Source of the DNA: Mucilaginibacter oryzae
Lineage (GTDB): Bacteria > Bacteroidota > Bacteroidia > Sphingobacteriales > Sphingobacteriaceae
Direction: 5' to 3'
Length of the DNA: 64,000 nucleotides
Assembly (NCBI RefSeq): GCF_003148845.1
Contig: NZ_QGHA01000014.1
Span: forward strand, 1 to 64,000
The position numbers were made by a program, and so were the translations under genes. The notes beneath the pieces were generated by a model. It had not been told where the DNA came from and did no database searches. It saw only the letters and a program-made list of their open reading frames with translations. Below, piece by piece: positions 6,668 to 15,829 of the stretch. Every line of letters starts with the position of its first letter. Positions within the stretch are counted from its first letter, which is position 1.

Positions 6668-9544
6668 ATGAGGCCTACCTATTTCTTTATTATTACAATA
6701 TGTTTCCTGTTGCTGGGAAATATACTCTATGCCCAAACCTGGAACTCTGTAAAGGCTGAAAAGCTTTACCAGCAGGGCCTGGCCGAAAGCAAAACTAAAC
6801 AGCAGGCAAAAGCTATCCCTTTATTGGAAGAAGCGGTAATGCTTAACCCAAAACATATCGACGCACAGGTTCTGCTTGCCAAATTATATATGAACGCGAA
6901 ACGCTATGATCAAACTATAAAAACAGCGCAACTGGTTATCAAAGCATCTCCGAGGTATGAAGATGTTTATTATTACATCATCGGAGCGTGCCTTTCTACC
7001 AATCACAACGAGGATGCGCTAAAATACACCGACCTGGCGCTTACTTATTTTCCGCAGAATAAAGTTTTCGCTGTAAAAAAATTAAATATCCTCGATCTGT
7101 TGAAAAGTTTTCAGGATGGCGACTCCTGGGCGCAATCGCTGCTCCGGCAATATCCTACAGATCAGGGTGCCAGGCAATCGGTAGCCGGGCATTATGAGGC
7201 CAAGGCCGATTGGTATACCCGGAATAACCTGAGCGACATGGCCAGGAAGAACTATGAAAAGGCCTTAGAACTTGTACCTGCCAACAAGGACCTGGTAGAT
7301 AAACTGAACGGCCTGGTTTCAAAGGGAGGCGACACCGATGCCAAGATTGCCAAGGCAAATGAGGCCCTGAACGCTAACAGTAAATCGTACCAGGCCCTTT
7401 ATTATAAGCTTGGTTTATTACAGGAAGCCGGCCGTTACGCCGAAGCGCTCGACGTTTTGCACACCATCTTACGGTATTATCCCAATGATAAAAAGGCGAA
7501 TATACTGAACACTTCCCTCCGTAAGGAAGCCGCATCACATTACCAGAACACCCAGGCTTATGCTTTATATCAATCTGTTCTTGATCAAAACCCGAATGAT
7601 CAGGAGGCTTTGCAAAAGGTGATCGGTCAGGCTACCTCAATGGGCGATTTGAACCAGGCACTTTACCGGGCAGATCGCGCTTTACAGCGCGAACCCGGGA
7701 ACAATCAGTTGTTAAGACAAAAGATGGCACTGGAATATCAACTTCATCATTACAAAGCTGCAGCCGACCTTGCCGCCAGGCTTTATAATGCAAACAGTGA
7801 CAAAACCTTCAAGTCGGAGGTGATGCAGACCATTAATTCATGCGGTAATTATTACTTACAGCAGCAATCGGCAGATAGTGCGCTTATCTATTACAAGCGG
7901 GCACTTTTACTGGAGCCCGGAAACCAGACAGCCTTACAGGGGCGGATTAATGGTTTCATGCTAAAGAATGACCTGAACCTCGCCTTAAAGGAACTTGACG
8001 GAGCAATTGAACTTTATCCGGCCAATGCGGCCTTTAAGATCAAGAAGGCAGGTATTCTTGCCCAGGCCGGTAAGATCCGCGAAGCTGCCAAACTCAGCGA
8101 ACAGCTTTTTAAGCAGAACCCGGACGATCCGGAACTGCGTTCATTATACCTTGACCAAAGGCTGGCCGCGGCGAATGCCTGCATCCTTGCCGAGGCATAT
8201 GACGAAGCCGAAGGTTATTTACGTGAGGTGTTGAAAGAAGACACGGGCAACAGGGATGCACTGAATTACCTTGTCAATACACTTGACCTTCAAAAACGTT
8301 ATACCGAAGCGCTCACTACTGTAAACCTCGCATTAACCCGCTATCCCGATGACAGGGATTTTCTGCAAAAAAAGGCATCTGTACTATATAATGCCCGGCA
8401 ATATGCATCTGCTGGCAAACTGGCCGGAGCACTTTACGGGGAGTTTCCGTTTAATGTTAAGTACAGGCAGATGGCAGGCGATGCCTGGATGGCAGCCGGT
8501 CAGGACTACCGCAAAAGGAAGCTCGCGGACAGCGCGCTTTTCAGCGTTGAGCGTGCTATAGCCATCAAGCCTGCAGATTCGGTGGCGTTGCTGTTGAAAA
8601 CAAATATACTGATAGAACAGCGGCGGTTCGGGCAGGCACTTGGCACCGCGGATGAAGCGCTGCGCCGCTACGAGTATGCCGAACCATTCTTATTGCGAAA
8701 GGCGATTATACTGGATAGCCTTAAACGGTACAGCGAGGCAGCAAACTATGCCGACACCTTAAATAAGCGCTATAATACTGTTAAGAACGAAGATTACGCG
8801 GCACTTTTGCGTGGCAAAACCCTGTACAATTCATTTGGGCTATCGTTGTTGAACAGCTCGTTTTCATCGGTGGATGGCGCAAGCGCACCCACTGCTTATA
8901 ACATAGCTATGCTGGACTATAACCGCAGCGATACCGGGAAAATCAGTTACGGCGGTGCCGTCACCTTTCTTGGCCGTCAGCAGGGCACAGGCGTTATGGC
9001 GGAGGGCAACCTAAGTTATAAGTACAGCAAAACACTTTACTGGACTGCGAGCCTGGGCTTATCCAACAACGTGATCCTGCCAAAATACAGGATAGCTTAT
9101 TCGTTATTGCCAACGTTTGGCAATGGAATAGAGACGGAGTTCGGTGCCCGCTATTTTGAAGTTGCCGGCATTAGCGTTTTATCTGCAGTAACCGGCCTGG
9201 GTAAGGAATTCGGGCCTTTTGGTGTTAATACCAGGCTATTCGGCATCTTACAAAAAAGCAACGCGTACTTTGCATTTACTGCCCTTGCCCGGTATAACCT
9301 GACCGAGCAGGATTTGCTGCAAGCGAATTTTGGGTTGGGTTCATCGCCAGACGATATCAACAGGCTGATCACTTTCCCGAGACTTCGCGGAATACTTAGC
9401 CGAACCGTAGGGGCATCCTACAGGCGAACATTCAGCTACCGCACCTCTATCGGGCTGGCAGGTAACTACACCAATCAGAAGATCACCGATAATTCTTTTT
9501 ATAACCAATATGATCTGCAATTATCGCTTCGCGTCAAATTCTAA
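6668..9544 (+). CDS. TPR protein with C-terminal YaiO-like outer-membrane barrel
   Basis: The ATG at 6668 is preferred over an earlier in-frame start at 6593, because it gives a clean signal peptide (MRPTYFF... ending LYAQ, about 23 residues). The product is 958 residues. Residues about 25-720 are tandem tetratricopeptide repeats (more than a dozen, with motifs such as YAEALDVLHTILRYYPND). The last 220 residues alternate hydrophobic and polar positions, contain many Gly-Tyr pairs and end in LSLRVKF, as expected for an outer-membrane beta barrel of the YaiO type. A periplasmic TPR scaffold joined to a barrel resembles BcsC and PgaA exporters, so this is the likely polysaccharide port. It starts only 14 bp after the glycosyltransferase stop. 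Confidence 0.85.
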   Translation: MRPTYFFIITICFLLLGNILYAQTWNSVKAEKLYQQGLAESKTKQQAKAIPLLEEAVMLNPKHIDAQVLLAKLYMNAKRYDQTIKTAQLVIKASPRYEDVYYYIIGACLSTNHNEDALKYTDLALTYFPQNKVFAVKKLNILDLLKSFQDGDSWAQSLLRQYPTDQGARQSVAGHYEAKADWYTRNNLSDMARKNYEKALELVPANKDLVDKLNGLVSKGGDTDAKIAKANEALNANSKSYQALYYKLGLLQEAGRYAEALDVLHTILRYYPNDKKANILNTSLRKEAASHYQNTQAYALYQSVLDQNPNDQEALQKVIGQATSMGDLNQALYRADRALQREPGNNQLLRQKMALEYQLHHYKAAADLAARLYNANSDKTFKSEVMQTINSCGNYYLQQQSADSALIYYKRALLLEPGNQTALQGRINGFMLKNDLNLALKELDGAIELYPANAAFKIKKAGILAQAGKIREAAKLSEQLFKQNPDDPELRSLYLDQRLAAANACILAEAYDEAEGYLREVLKEDTGNRDALNYLVNTLDLQKRYTEALTTVNLALTRYPDDRDFLQKKASVLYNARQYASAGKLAGALYGEFPFNVKYRQMAGDAWMAAGQDYRKRKLADSALFSVERAIAIKPADSVALLLKTNILIEQRRFGQALGTADEALRRYEYAEPFLLRKAIILDSLKRYSEAANYADTLNKRYNTVKNEDYAALLRGKTLYNSFGLSLLNSSFSSVDGASAPTAYNIAMLDYNRSDTGKISYGGAVTFLGRQQGTGVMAEGNLSYKYSKTLYWTASLGLSNNVILPKYRIAYSLLPTFGNGIETEFGARYFEVAGISVLSAVTGLGKEFGPFGVNTRLFGILQKSNAYFAFTALARYNLTEQDLLQANFGLGSSPDDINRLITFPRLRGILSRTVGASYRRTFSYRTSIGLAGNYTNQKITDNSFYNQYDLQLSLRVKF

Positions 9545-9556
9545 ACGTTGAACATC

Positions 9557-11983
9557 ATGAAAAATACAATTCTGATCTTAGGTGGAGACGGGTACCTGGG
9601 CTGGCCTTTGGCCATGAAACTGGCCCTGAACTATCCGGACCAAAAGATTATCATTGTGGACAACCTGTGGCGCAGAAATACTATCGGGAAAATGGGGTTT
9701 GAACCCTTGTTGCCTGTTCCTGAGCTGCCGGAGCGCATTTCCGCCTTTCGGAAGCGTCATGAAGCCGCCAACCTTTATTATCGCTTTGCCGATGTCTGTT
9801 CGGCCGAGTTAGATGACCTGATTGCCGCTGAACGTCCGCATACCATTTACCACCTGGCGCAGCAATGCTCTGCTCCTTATTCGATGATGAGCATGGAGAG
9901 CGCCCTGTATACGCTGCGAAACAATGAAGAAGGTAATATGCGCCTGCTATGGGCTGTGCGCAGGCATATTCCGCTGGCTCATATCGTTAAATTAGGATCT
10001 TTCGGTGAATATGCCAAAGGAGGTATCCCCGTTGCTGAAGGCTATTTTCAACCGGATTACCGGGGGATGTCTTCCGGCCAGAACATGCCTTACCCACGCG
10101 CGGCCAATGATGTATACCACATATCTAAAATCAACGACTCTAATTATGTCGGGATGGCTTCGCGTATGTGGAATTTGCGTATTACGGAAGTGATGCAGTC
10201 TACCGTGTTCGGTGTGCTGACAGAAGAAATGGCGTCAGACCCCCAGTTGCGTACGCGCTTTGATTACGATCCTGTTTTTGGTACCGTTACCAATCGTTTT
10301 ATTATGCAGGCGGTGAGCGGGAGCCCGCTTACCATTTATGGCCGGGGCCACCAGCGTACCGGCCTTATGGCCCTGCGCGACGCTATCAATTCATTGGCCC
10401 GTTTTGTATTGGAGCCCGCGGCTCCCGGGGAACACCGGGTGATCAACCATGTTACGGAAACCCATTATTCGATCAATGAACTTGCTGCGGATATCGCCGG
10501 GATTGCCCTTGAAGCCGGAATTGTAGCACGATTGGAGCACATTGAGGATCTGCGTAAAGAAGATGTTGATACTAAAGCCGTTTATGAGGTAGAAAGTTCA
10601 TTGCAAGCTAACGACGCTTTTCATAGCGACTTTCGCAGCGTGATCCGGGAGACCATTGAAGTACTGCAAAGCTGCAAAAAGCCGTTGCCCGAGGATTATT
10701 TTATACCATCAATTAGTTGGGCAGATATGTTAAAGCCGCATGAAAATAACGTAGCTAAAGCATCTGAAGGTGCTGATGAGTGGTATTGGGAAAATATCCG
10801 CAAAAAGCATTTTGATTCGCCTCAACTAAATCTTAATCCAGGCTGCCTGGGTACATTAGCTGATTTCGGCAGCGGTAAGTTCCTAAACGTAAATTCCGGT
10901 AAATTAAGGGGGAATCCCCTGGCGCAATATGCCGGTTCGCGTAACGCCTATAAAAAGGTGAGGAAGGAATGCGAAATCCTATGGCCGTCGCCCGGTTATC
11001 GTTTGACGGTCACCTACAGTACATCGCAAATGATGAACCTGGTTGCGCTCACTATCCTGCGTAAATTTCAGGAGAGCAGAAAGGGGCCTTTTATTGTAGT
11101 AACCAGTATGCATGAACATCCAGGCGGGATAGGCCCGTTTGAGCAATTGCCGGAGTACGAGGTTCATTATCTTGACGATGCCACGCTGGAAAACCCTCGT
11201 TGGTTGCTGCCGCAGCTACAGTTAATGCAGCCTGATATCGTACTGCTGTCACATACCTATTATGATACAGGCAAGCAGGCGCAGGATAACCAAAGTTTAA
11301 AGTTTATTAAAGATGCTGCGCCCAACGCATGGCTTATCCTGGATGTTGCCCAATCACTGGGTATTCATGAGATACCAATCGGGGTAGCCGATCTTATCAC
11401 CGGGAGCGCGCATAAATGGCTATTTGGCCCGAACGGAAGTGGTTTAACCTGGTTAAAACATTCGTTTGCCGATTGGCTGGGTGCATTATTCTGGAACGGC
11501 CAGCAACTTTTTGAGGAAGAAGAGAGCCATGGGTTCAGTTTGCCTGGCGGGCAGGATTTTCAGCTTTATGCCCAGTTACACCAAAGCCTTGAGTTGTATC
11601 GTAAAACCGGCCCCGAAGCCATATGGTTAAGAAGCTGCGAACTTAACGGTTTTGTAAGAGTTTGGATGAGTAAGATTTTTACAGATGCAGGTATTGATTA
11701 TTACTTTCCTGAGGATGGTCCGCTTCCCTGCCTGGTAATCGCATTCCCTGATTATGATCCGTTTCCATTATATCTCTACCTGCATAGCATGAACATCCAT
11801 ATCAAATGCATTAAACGCCGCCGGCTGAGCAATGGCGAAACTGTAAACATGCTGCGGATAGGCATACCCTATTATGAAACGCGCGAACGCCTGAGCCGGT
11901 TTTTACTGCAGGTTGAAGCATTTTTATATTCTTCATTGCCAGCGTTACCACAACCTTCCCTGATTGCCGATCAATGCTTATGA
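9557..11983 (+). CDS. SQD1-like sugar-nucleotide dehydrogenase fused to class V aminotransferase-like domain
   Basis: An 808-residue two-domain protein starting at ATG 9557; a TTG nine bases earlier is in frame. Residues about 1-390 form an extended short-chain dehydrogenase. The nucleotide-binding loop GGDGYLGWP strongly resembles UDP-sulfoquinovose synthase SQD1, and a Y-x-x-x-K pair is in VYHISK. Residues about 410-808 look like a class V aminotransferase or kynureninase fold. LDVAQSLGIHEIP carries the Asp that contacts the cofactor, and SAHKW carries the candidate PLP lysine at about K620. A fusion of these two folds in one chain is unusual and suggests that a modified (possibly sulfo- or amino-) sugar donor is made for the neighbouring synthase. 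The reaction itself is not known. The next gene overlaps its last codons. Confidence 0.8.
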   Translation: MKNTILILGGDGYLGWPLAMKLALNYPDQKIIIVDNLWRRNTIGKMGFEPLLPVPELPERISAFRKRHEAANLYYRFADVCSAELDDLIAAERPHTIYHLAQQCSAPYSMMSMESALYTLRNNEEGNMRLLWAVRRHIPLAHIVKLGSFGEYAKGGIPVAEGYFQPDYRGMSSGQNMPYPRAANDVYHISKINDSNYVGMASRMWNLRITEVMQSTVFGVLTEEMASDPQLRTRFDYDPVFGTVTNRFIMQAVSGSPLTIYGRGHQRTGLMALRDAINSLARFVLEPAAPGEHRVINHVTETHYSINELAADIAGIALEAGIVARLEHIEDLRKEDVDTKAVYEVESSLQANDAFHSDFRSVIRETIEVLQSCKKPLPEDYFIPSISWADMLKPHENNVAKASEGADEWYWENIRKKHFDSPQLNLNPGCLGTLADFGSGKFLNVNSGKLRGNPLAQYAGSRNAYKKVRKECEILWPSPGYRLTVTYSTSQMMNLVALTILRKFQESRKGPFIVVTSMHEHPGGIGPFEQLPEYEVHYLDDATLENPRWLLPQLQLMQPDIVLLSHTYYDTGKQAQDNQSLKFIKDAAPNAWLILDVAQSLGIHEIPIGVADLITGSAHKWLFGPNGSGLTWLKHSFADWLGALFWNGQQLFEEEESHGFSLPGGQDFQLYAQLHQSLELYRKTGPEAIWLRSCELNGFVRVWMSKIFTDAGIDYYFPEDGPLPCLVIAFPDYDPFPLYLYLHSMNIHIKCIKRRRLSNGETVNMLRIGIPYYETRERLSRFLLQVEAFLYSSLPALPQPSLIADQCL

Positions 11984-14244
11984 TAACATCCCGAACACTC
12001 TTTGCCCCGCTGTTCCTTTCAATAGGTTTATTGATACAGGCCTGCCATGCCGGTAACCTCCAACTGGTTATCGGCGGAAAGCCGACGGCAGACATCGTGC
12101 TGCCGACAGCGCCTACGCGGGTCGAAAAAACCTCGGCCCTGGTTCTGCAGGATTTTGTAAAGCGTATAACCGGCGCTACGCTGCCAGTATTATCTGCACC
12201 AGGCAGCAGCTTTTCGCATCATCTGTTTATCGGCGATGCGGCAGTACGGGCAAATCCGGAAAAGGTTAAGGCTTTAAAAGCCGAAGGTTATGAGATAGTT
12301 GCGCATCAGGGCAGCCTTTACCTTTACGGAGGTTCAGGCAAAGGTATTTTGTATGGTGCTTATGAATTGATAGAGCAACAGTTCGGCGCCAGGAAGTACG
12401 ACCAGTTACCGGCAACGGTTACCAAAAAAGCGGATCTGGATGTACCTCCAGACCTGCATATGCGTTATGAACCCGCGTTTGTTTACCGGGAGTCTTTTTA
12501 CCCGCCCTCGGCTGATAAAGAATACCTGGATTGGCATCACCTTCAGCGTTTCCAGGACCTTTGGGGCGTATGGGGCCATACTTTTTTTAGGATGGTTCCC
12601 CCTGAACGATATTTTAAGGATCATCCAGAGTATTTCGCCTTAAATAATGGCCGCAGGCAAGCCACTCAGCTCTGCCTTAGTAATCCGGATGTACAGGCCC
12701 TGGTGATAAAATACCTGAAAAGGGAAATTGCCGGGCACCCGGATGCTTTGTACTGGTCTATCGCGCAGATGGACGGCGGAGGGTACTGTACCTGCGGGCG
12801 CTGTGCAAAAGTTGACGCGGAAGAAGGCGGCCCCCAGGGTTCAATAGTTCGGTTCGTGAACGGTGTAGCCGCCCACTTTCCCGATCAGTTTTTTACAACA
12901 CTTGCATACGGTTATTCTGCCGAAGCACCGAAGCTCACCACTCCCGCCAAAAATGTTTACGTGATGTTGAGTACTATTGACGCTACACGGCAACAGCCAC
13001 TGGCTTCCGATCCGCGGGCTGCTGCATTCCGCCGGCAACTGACTCAATGGTCAAAGCTTACATCCAACCTTTTTGTTTGGGATTACACCACACAATTTAC
13101 AGCCTACCTGTGCCCTTTCCCTATTTACGATCATTACCAGGCCAATATTCAGTACTTTTTAAACCATGGTATCAAGGGTGTTTTTGAACAGGGTAGCGGA
13201 GAAACACTGAGCGACATGTCGGCCTATGCGAGTTATATGCAGGCCAAATTACTATGGGATCCCTCGGTTACGGCTAAGAATGTGGAAGCGGATTTTTTGC
13301 AGGGATATTACGGAGCAGGCGGAGTTAAGGTTAAGCAATATATCGATCAGTTGATTGCAGCCCGGGATGAAACTGAAACCCCGCTCGATATCTACAGCAA
13401 CCCGGTAGCGCACCGGAACGATTACCTCTCGGCGGAAATGATGAGGCAATATAAAACATCCTTAGCCGGAGCACTGGAGGCAGTGAAGGGAACCCCATTA
13501 TTTACGCAGCGTATCAATACCTTACGTTTGGGCTTAGAATATGTTGACCTTGAACAGGCCCGCGCATATGGCGTTCACGAGGCTGGCTATCTGACAAGGT
13601 TACCTGATGACACCGGGCAGGTAAAGCCCGGATGGATGGAACGCGTACAGCGTTTTGTTGATGACGTGCAAAAAGCAGGAGGCACTGAATTCTCGGAGAC
13701 CGGCGGGACACCGCAAAATTATATACAAAGCTGGACGGACCTTTTGCGTCAACCCCATCACGCCTCATTAATCATGGGCGTAATACCGGTTTTGTCGCAT
13801 CCTTTCATACCGGATTATCCGGCCAACCGCGCGATGACACTAACAGACGGAGTACCCGGCGGAAGGGATTATAGCTATAACTGGTTGCTGTTTGAGAAAG
13901 GCCCCCTTGTAATCACTTTTCCGGTTAAGCACACTATAACTCCGGCAAAAGCGGGAATAAATTTTTTGTTCGACCCTGCCCACTATATCTTTTTGCCGGA
14001 TGAGGTCCGTTTGGAAGGTTCGGCGGACGGCGAAAAATACACACTTATTGCAGAACGACAATTGAAAGCCGCCGTTAACGAGCCAATTAGACCTGAAATA
14101 CACCCGGTCGATTTTATGTTGAAGGGACAACCGTTTTCCTACCTGCGGGTAACCATCCGGTTTCCCGACCGCCTGCCCGACTGGTTTAAAGGAACGAGGC
14201 AAAGAAAACCCCTGATTGCAGTGGATGAAGTGAGCGTAGAGTAA
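11974..14244 (+). CDS. DUF4838 lipoprotein, glycoside-hydrolase-like
   Basis: A 756-residue protein whose start overlaps the previous stop by ten bases; ATG 11980 would give the classic ATGA overlap. The N-terminus is a lipoprotein signal ending LLIQAC. An N-terminal small domain (about 30-130, LQDFVKRITGATLPVL and a GKGILYGAYELIEQ motif) matches the pattern that precedes catalytic domains in alpha-glucuronidases and GH20-like enzymes. A DUF4838-type barrel follows (about 150-480), including a CTCGRCAKVD cysteine cluster and WDYTTQFTAYL. A C-terminal sandwich-like part (about 600-756) may bind carbohydrate. As the last operon gene it probably trims or modifies the exported polysaccharide at the cell surface. 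The substrate is unknown. Confidence 0.8.
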   Translation: MLMITSRTLFAPLFLSIGLLIQACHAGNLQLVIGGKPTADIVLPTAPTRVEKTSALVLQDFVKRITGATLPVLSAPGSSFSHHLFIGDAAVRANPEKVKALKAEGYEIVAHQGSLYLYGGSGKGILYGAYELIEQQFGARKYDQLPATVTKKADLDVPPDLHMRYEPAFVYRESFYPPSADKEYLDWHHLQRFQDLWGVWGHTFFRMVPPERYFKDHPEYFALNNGRRQATQLCLSNPDVQALVIKYLKREIAGHPDALYWSIAQMDGGGYCTCGRCAKVDAEEGGPQGSIVRFVNGVAAHFPDQFFTTLAYGYSAEAPKLTTPAKNVYVMLSTIDATRQQPLASDPRAAAFRRQLTQWSKLTSNLFVWDYTTQFTAYLCPFPIYDHYQANIQYFLNHGIKGVFEQGSGETLSDMSAYASYMQAKLLWDPSVTAKNVEADFLQGYYGAGGVKVKQYIDQLIAARDETETPLDIYSNPVAHRNDYLSAEMMRQYKTSLAGALEAVKGTPLFTQRINTLRLGLEYVDLEQARAYGVHEAGYLTRLPDDTGQVKPGWMERVQRFVDDVQKAGGTEFSETGGTPQNYIQSWTDLLRQPHHASLIMGVIPVLSHPFIPDYPANRAMTLTDGVPGGRDYSYNWLLFEKGPLVITFPVKHTITPAKAGINFLFDPAHYIFLPDEVRLEGSADGEKYTLIAERQLKAAVNEPIRPEIHPVDFMLKGQPFSYLRVTIRFPDRLPDWFKGTRQRKPLIAVDEVSVE

Positions 14245-14284
14245 AAAGCGCTCAGGCAAAAGAATTAATTATTTGACCTATTGA

Positions 14285-14503
14285 TTGATAAACCATTTGG
14301 ATAGCCAATGTAAAATTTTCCCGTTGCTAAAAAATAAGCATGCGAAAGTGTTGTGCCGTAAATGTAGTTCCGGCATGGATAGAATTCGCCGCCCGGCTTT
14401 GGCAAGAAAGTTTCTGTCTTGGCTACCGCTACGACGATACTATTGCTACACATGTAAGCGCAAAAGGTGGGCAAAGTTGCCAAAGGAAAACAGCTATTCA
14501 TAG
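14285..14503 (+). CDS. small zinc-ribbon-like protein
   Basis: A 72-residue frame starting at TTG 14285; no ATG lies ahead of the first cysteine pair, so the start is uncertain. It has the pattern C-x-x-C (LCRKCSS), a basic linker with RIRRPALARKFLSWLP, then YYCYTCKRKRW. Two Cys pairs separated by about 32 residues, with an LP-x-RRYYC motif, are typical of short one-zinc ribbon proteins common in Bacteroidota. Function is unknown; nucleic-acid binding is possible. It follows the DUF4838 gene by 40 bp and may be the tail of that operon or an independent gene. Confidence 0.5.
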   Translation: MINHLDSQCKIFPLLKNKHAKVLCRKCSSGMDRIRRPALARKFLSWLPLRRYYCYTCKRKRWAKLPKENSYS

Positions 14504-14531
14504 CTTACTGTTAACATTTTAGCTACAGGAG

Positions 14532-14678
14532 ATGATTGCCGATATGCTGGATTTTTTGAAAAGGACTCTAAGTGTTGGCAGCGTTGGTCAAAACATCGGC
14601 TTTTATACGGTTATTGTAATATTAGTTAAAATAATCGTCTCACAGCATAAGCTGTTAAAGAAAAAAAACAAGCGGTAA
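14532..14678 (+). CDS. 48-residue single-pass membrane peptide
   Basis: A short frame from ATG 14532, preceded by a purine-rich CAGGAG. The peptide has an amphipathic start (MIADMLDFLKRTLSV), a hydrophobic stretch (FYTVIVILVKIIV) and a very basic tail (KLLKKKNKR), which looks like a real small membrane protein with the positive-inside rule satisfied. It does not match a family I can name. It lies between the zinc-ribbon gene and the single-domain response regulator. Confidence 0.4.
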   Translation: MIADMLDFLKRTLSVGSVGQNIGFYTVIVILVKIIVSQHKLLKKKNKR

Positions 14679-14727
14679 CAGCCCCGGATACGCTACTGTC
14701 TTTTAATTTATATTTAAAGAATGTGTT

Positions 14728-15114
14728 ATGCTTAAACCTAAAAAATCACTCATTGCCATCGTAGACGATGACCAACTATATCGCAAAGTATTACACTTTG
14801 TACTGATCAAAGAAAATTACAAGCTGGCTTTCGAGGCGGTAAACGGGGCTGACTGTATTTATATGTTGAAACAAACATTTAACTATCCCGACCTGATCAT
14901 CGTTGATGTGGAAATGCCGGTAATGGATGGATTTGAAACGGTTAAAGCAATCAGATTAAACTGGCCGTTTATTAAGATCATCAGCCATTCATCAGTACTT
15001 GATCCGGGTGTTAAAGATAAAGTGATCGGTTGCGGGGCAGATGCCTTTGTTATTAAAGGCCAGCAAAGTATGAATATTTGTGAAGCGATTGAGAAAGTGC
15101 TTGGAGGCGCATGA
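14728..15114 (+). CDS. single-domain response regulator
   Basis: A 128-residue stand-alone receiver. The acidic pair is in IVDDDQ (D13-D15), the phospho-acceptor is D60 in IIVDVEMPVMDG, a Ser stands at about 87-89 (ISHSS), and the Lys switch is K110 in FVIKG. All catalytic positions are intact, unlike in the receiver at the start of the exopolysaccharide operon. With no output domain it must act by protein contact. No kinase gene is adjacent, so its partner lies elsewhere. The start ATG at 14728 is the only one that gives the full first strand. Confidence 0.9.
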   Translation: MLKPKKSLIAIVDDDQLYRKVLHFVLIKENYKLAFEAVNGADCIYMLKQTFNYPDLIIVDVEMPVMDGFETVKAIRLNWPFIKIISHSSVLDPGVKDKVIGCGADAFVIKGQQSMNICEAIEKVLGGA

Positions 15115-15424
15115 TATACCGGCAGGTTTTGAAAATATTAAATAACTTCTGCATCTGATAATAATGATTATTTCTGGAGACGTGGCAGAAACTCGTGTTA
15201 CAGGTGGCACCTGTATTTAGCCCTACGCATAGTTGCTACACGTTCAGGATTAGGGGGAATTTAGAATAAGGTAATCGGGTTAATGATTATTATAATTACG
15301 ATCATTAATAGATCCCAACTTTTCTCCTTGATCCTGAAAATCTATGCAAGAGTGAGCACAGCCGCACCCATCCCCGGGGACAGTATTTGTTTTAGGCACC
15401 CTGTATCAGGAACGGGGTGGTTTT
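15115..15424. other. intergenic; 15-bp palindrome, start of GC-richer block
   Basis: No convincing gene. A short palindrome ACAGGTGGCACCTGT occupies 15200-15214 and could be an operator. From about 15360 onward the sequence becomes noticeably GC-richer than the flanks, and this continues to about 21270. Confidence 0.35.
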
Positions 15425-15619
15425 ATGGTCGCGGCGGTCTATCAGTTCCAGGCCATGGGCGACGCCGACGCCGAAAACCTGAAGAACCTGGCCAGATTCT
15501 TTTTCGCCAGCCTGCTCGACACCGAACTTTATGTCCTGGAGATCCCGCGCGGTTCCGCGTTGTTTCCCCAGGAAGCACAACGTATCTTTGGAACCGCAGG
15601 ATATGAACGAGCCGTTTAA
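15425..15619 (+). CDS. small hypothetical protein
   Basis: A 64-residue frame (MVAAVYQFQAMGDAD...) with balanced composition, ending 17 bases inside the next frame. Such an overlap suggests co-translation with the following small gene. Codon use matches the GC-rich block. I recognise no domain, and nothing outside this overlap supports a function. Confidence 0.5.
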   Translation: MVAAVYQFQAMGDADAENLKNLARFFFASLLDTELYVLEIPRGSALFPQEAQRIFGTAGYERAV

Positions 15620-15826
15620 TCTACCCATCAATTACCAGGGCGAAGAACTTGAACTCAAAGCCCGCTTCGAGCGCTGGGGTTATACCCACCGCATGGCCGT
15701 GCTCATCGGCGAAACGACCGTGACCTTTGAACCTGATGAAGAAGGGGGGACCGGGCGCTGGGTAGCGGCGGGGTGGAAACCGGTTTGCTGCAGGCGATCG
15801 CCGCGAAATTACAGCAGCTTGGCTGA
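15603..15826 (+). pseudogene. small conserved protein with a one-base frameshift
   Basis: From ATG 15603 the frame gives MNEPFNLPINYQGEELELKA...TVTFEPDEEGG, a recognisable small Bacteroidota family pattern (INYQGEELE, then WGYTHRMAVLIG, then FEPDEE). After the run of six G at 15744-15749 the frame turns into a Cys/Arg-rich tail that reads to 15842. In a shifted frame the expected ending ETGLLQAIAAKLQQLG appears and stops at 15826. Adding one G, or removing two, restores the whole protein. Either the gene is broken, or the homopolymer was miscounted in the assembly, or the run is phase-variable. Confidence 0.55.
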
Positions 15827-15829
15827 CCA

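Noticed and set aside
14340..14522. 60-residue frame overlapping the zinc-ribbon frame
   Set aside because: The overlapping frame shows a coherent Cys-pair pattern, this one does not.
15283..15606. 107-residue Pro/Arg-rich frame
   Set aside because: Typical translation of a GC-rich wrong frame; the 15425-15619 frame overlapping the next gene is more plausible.
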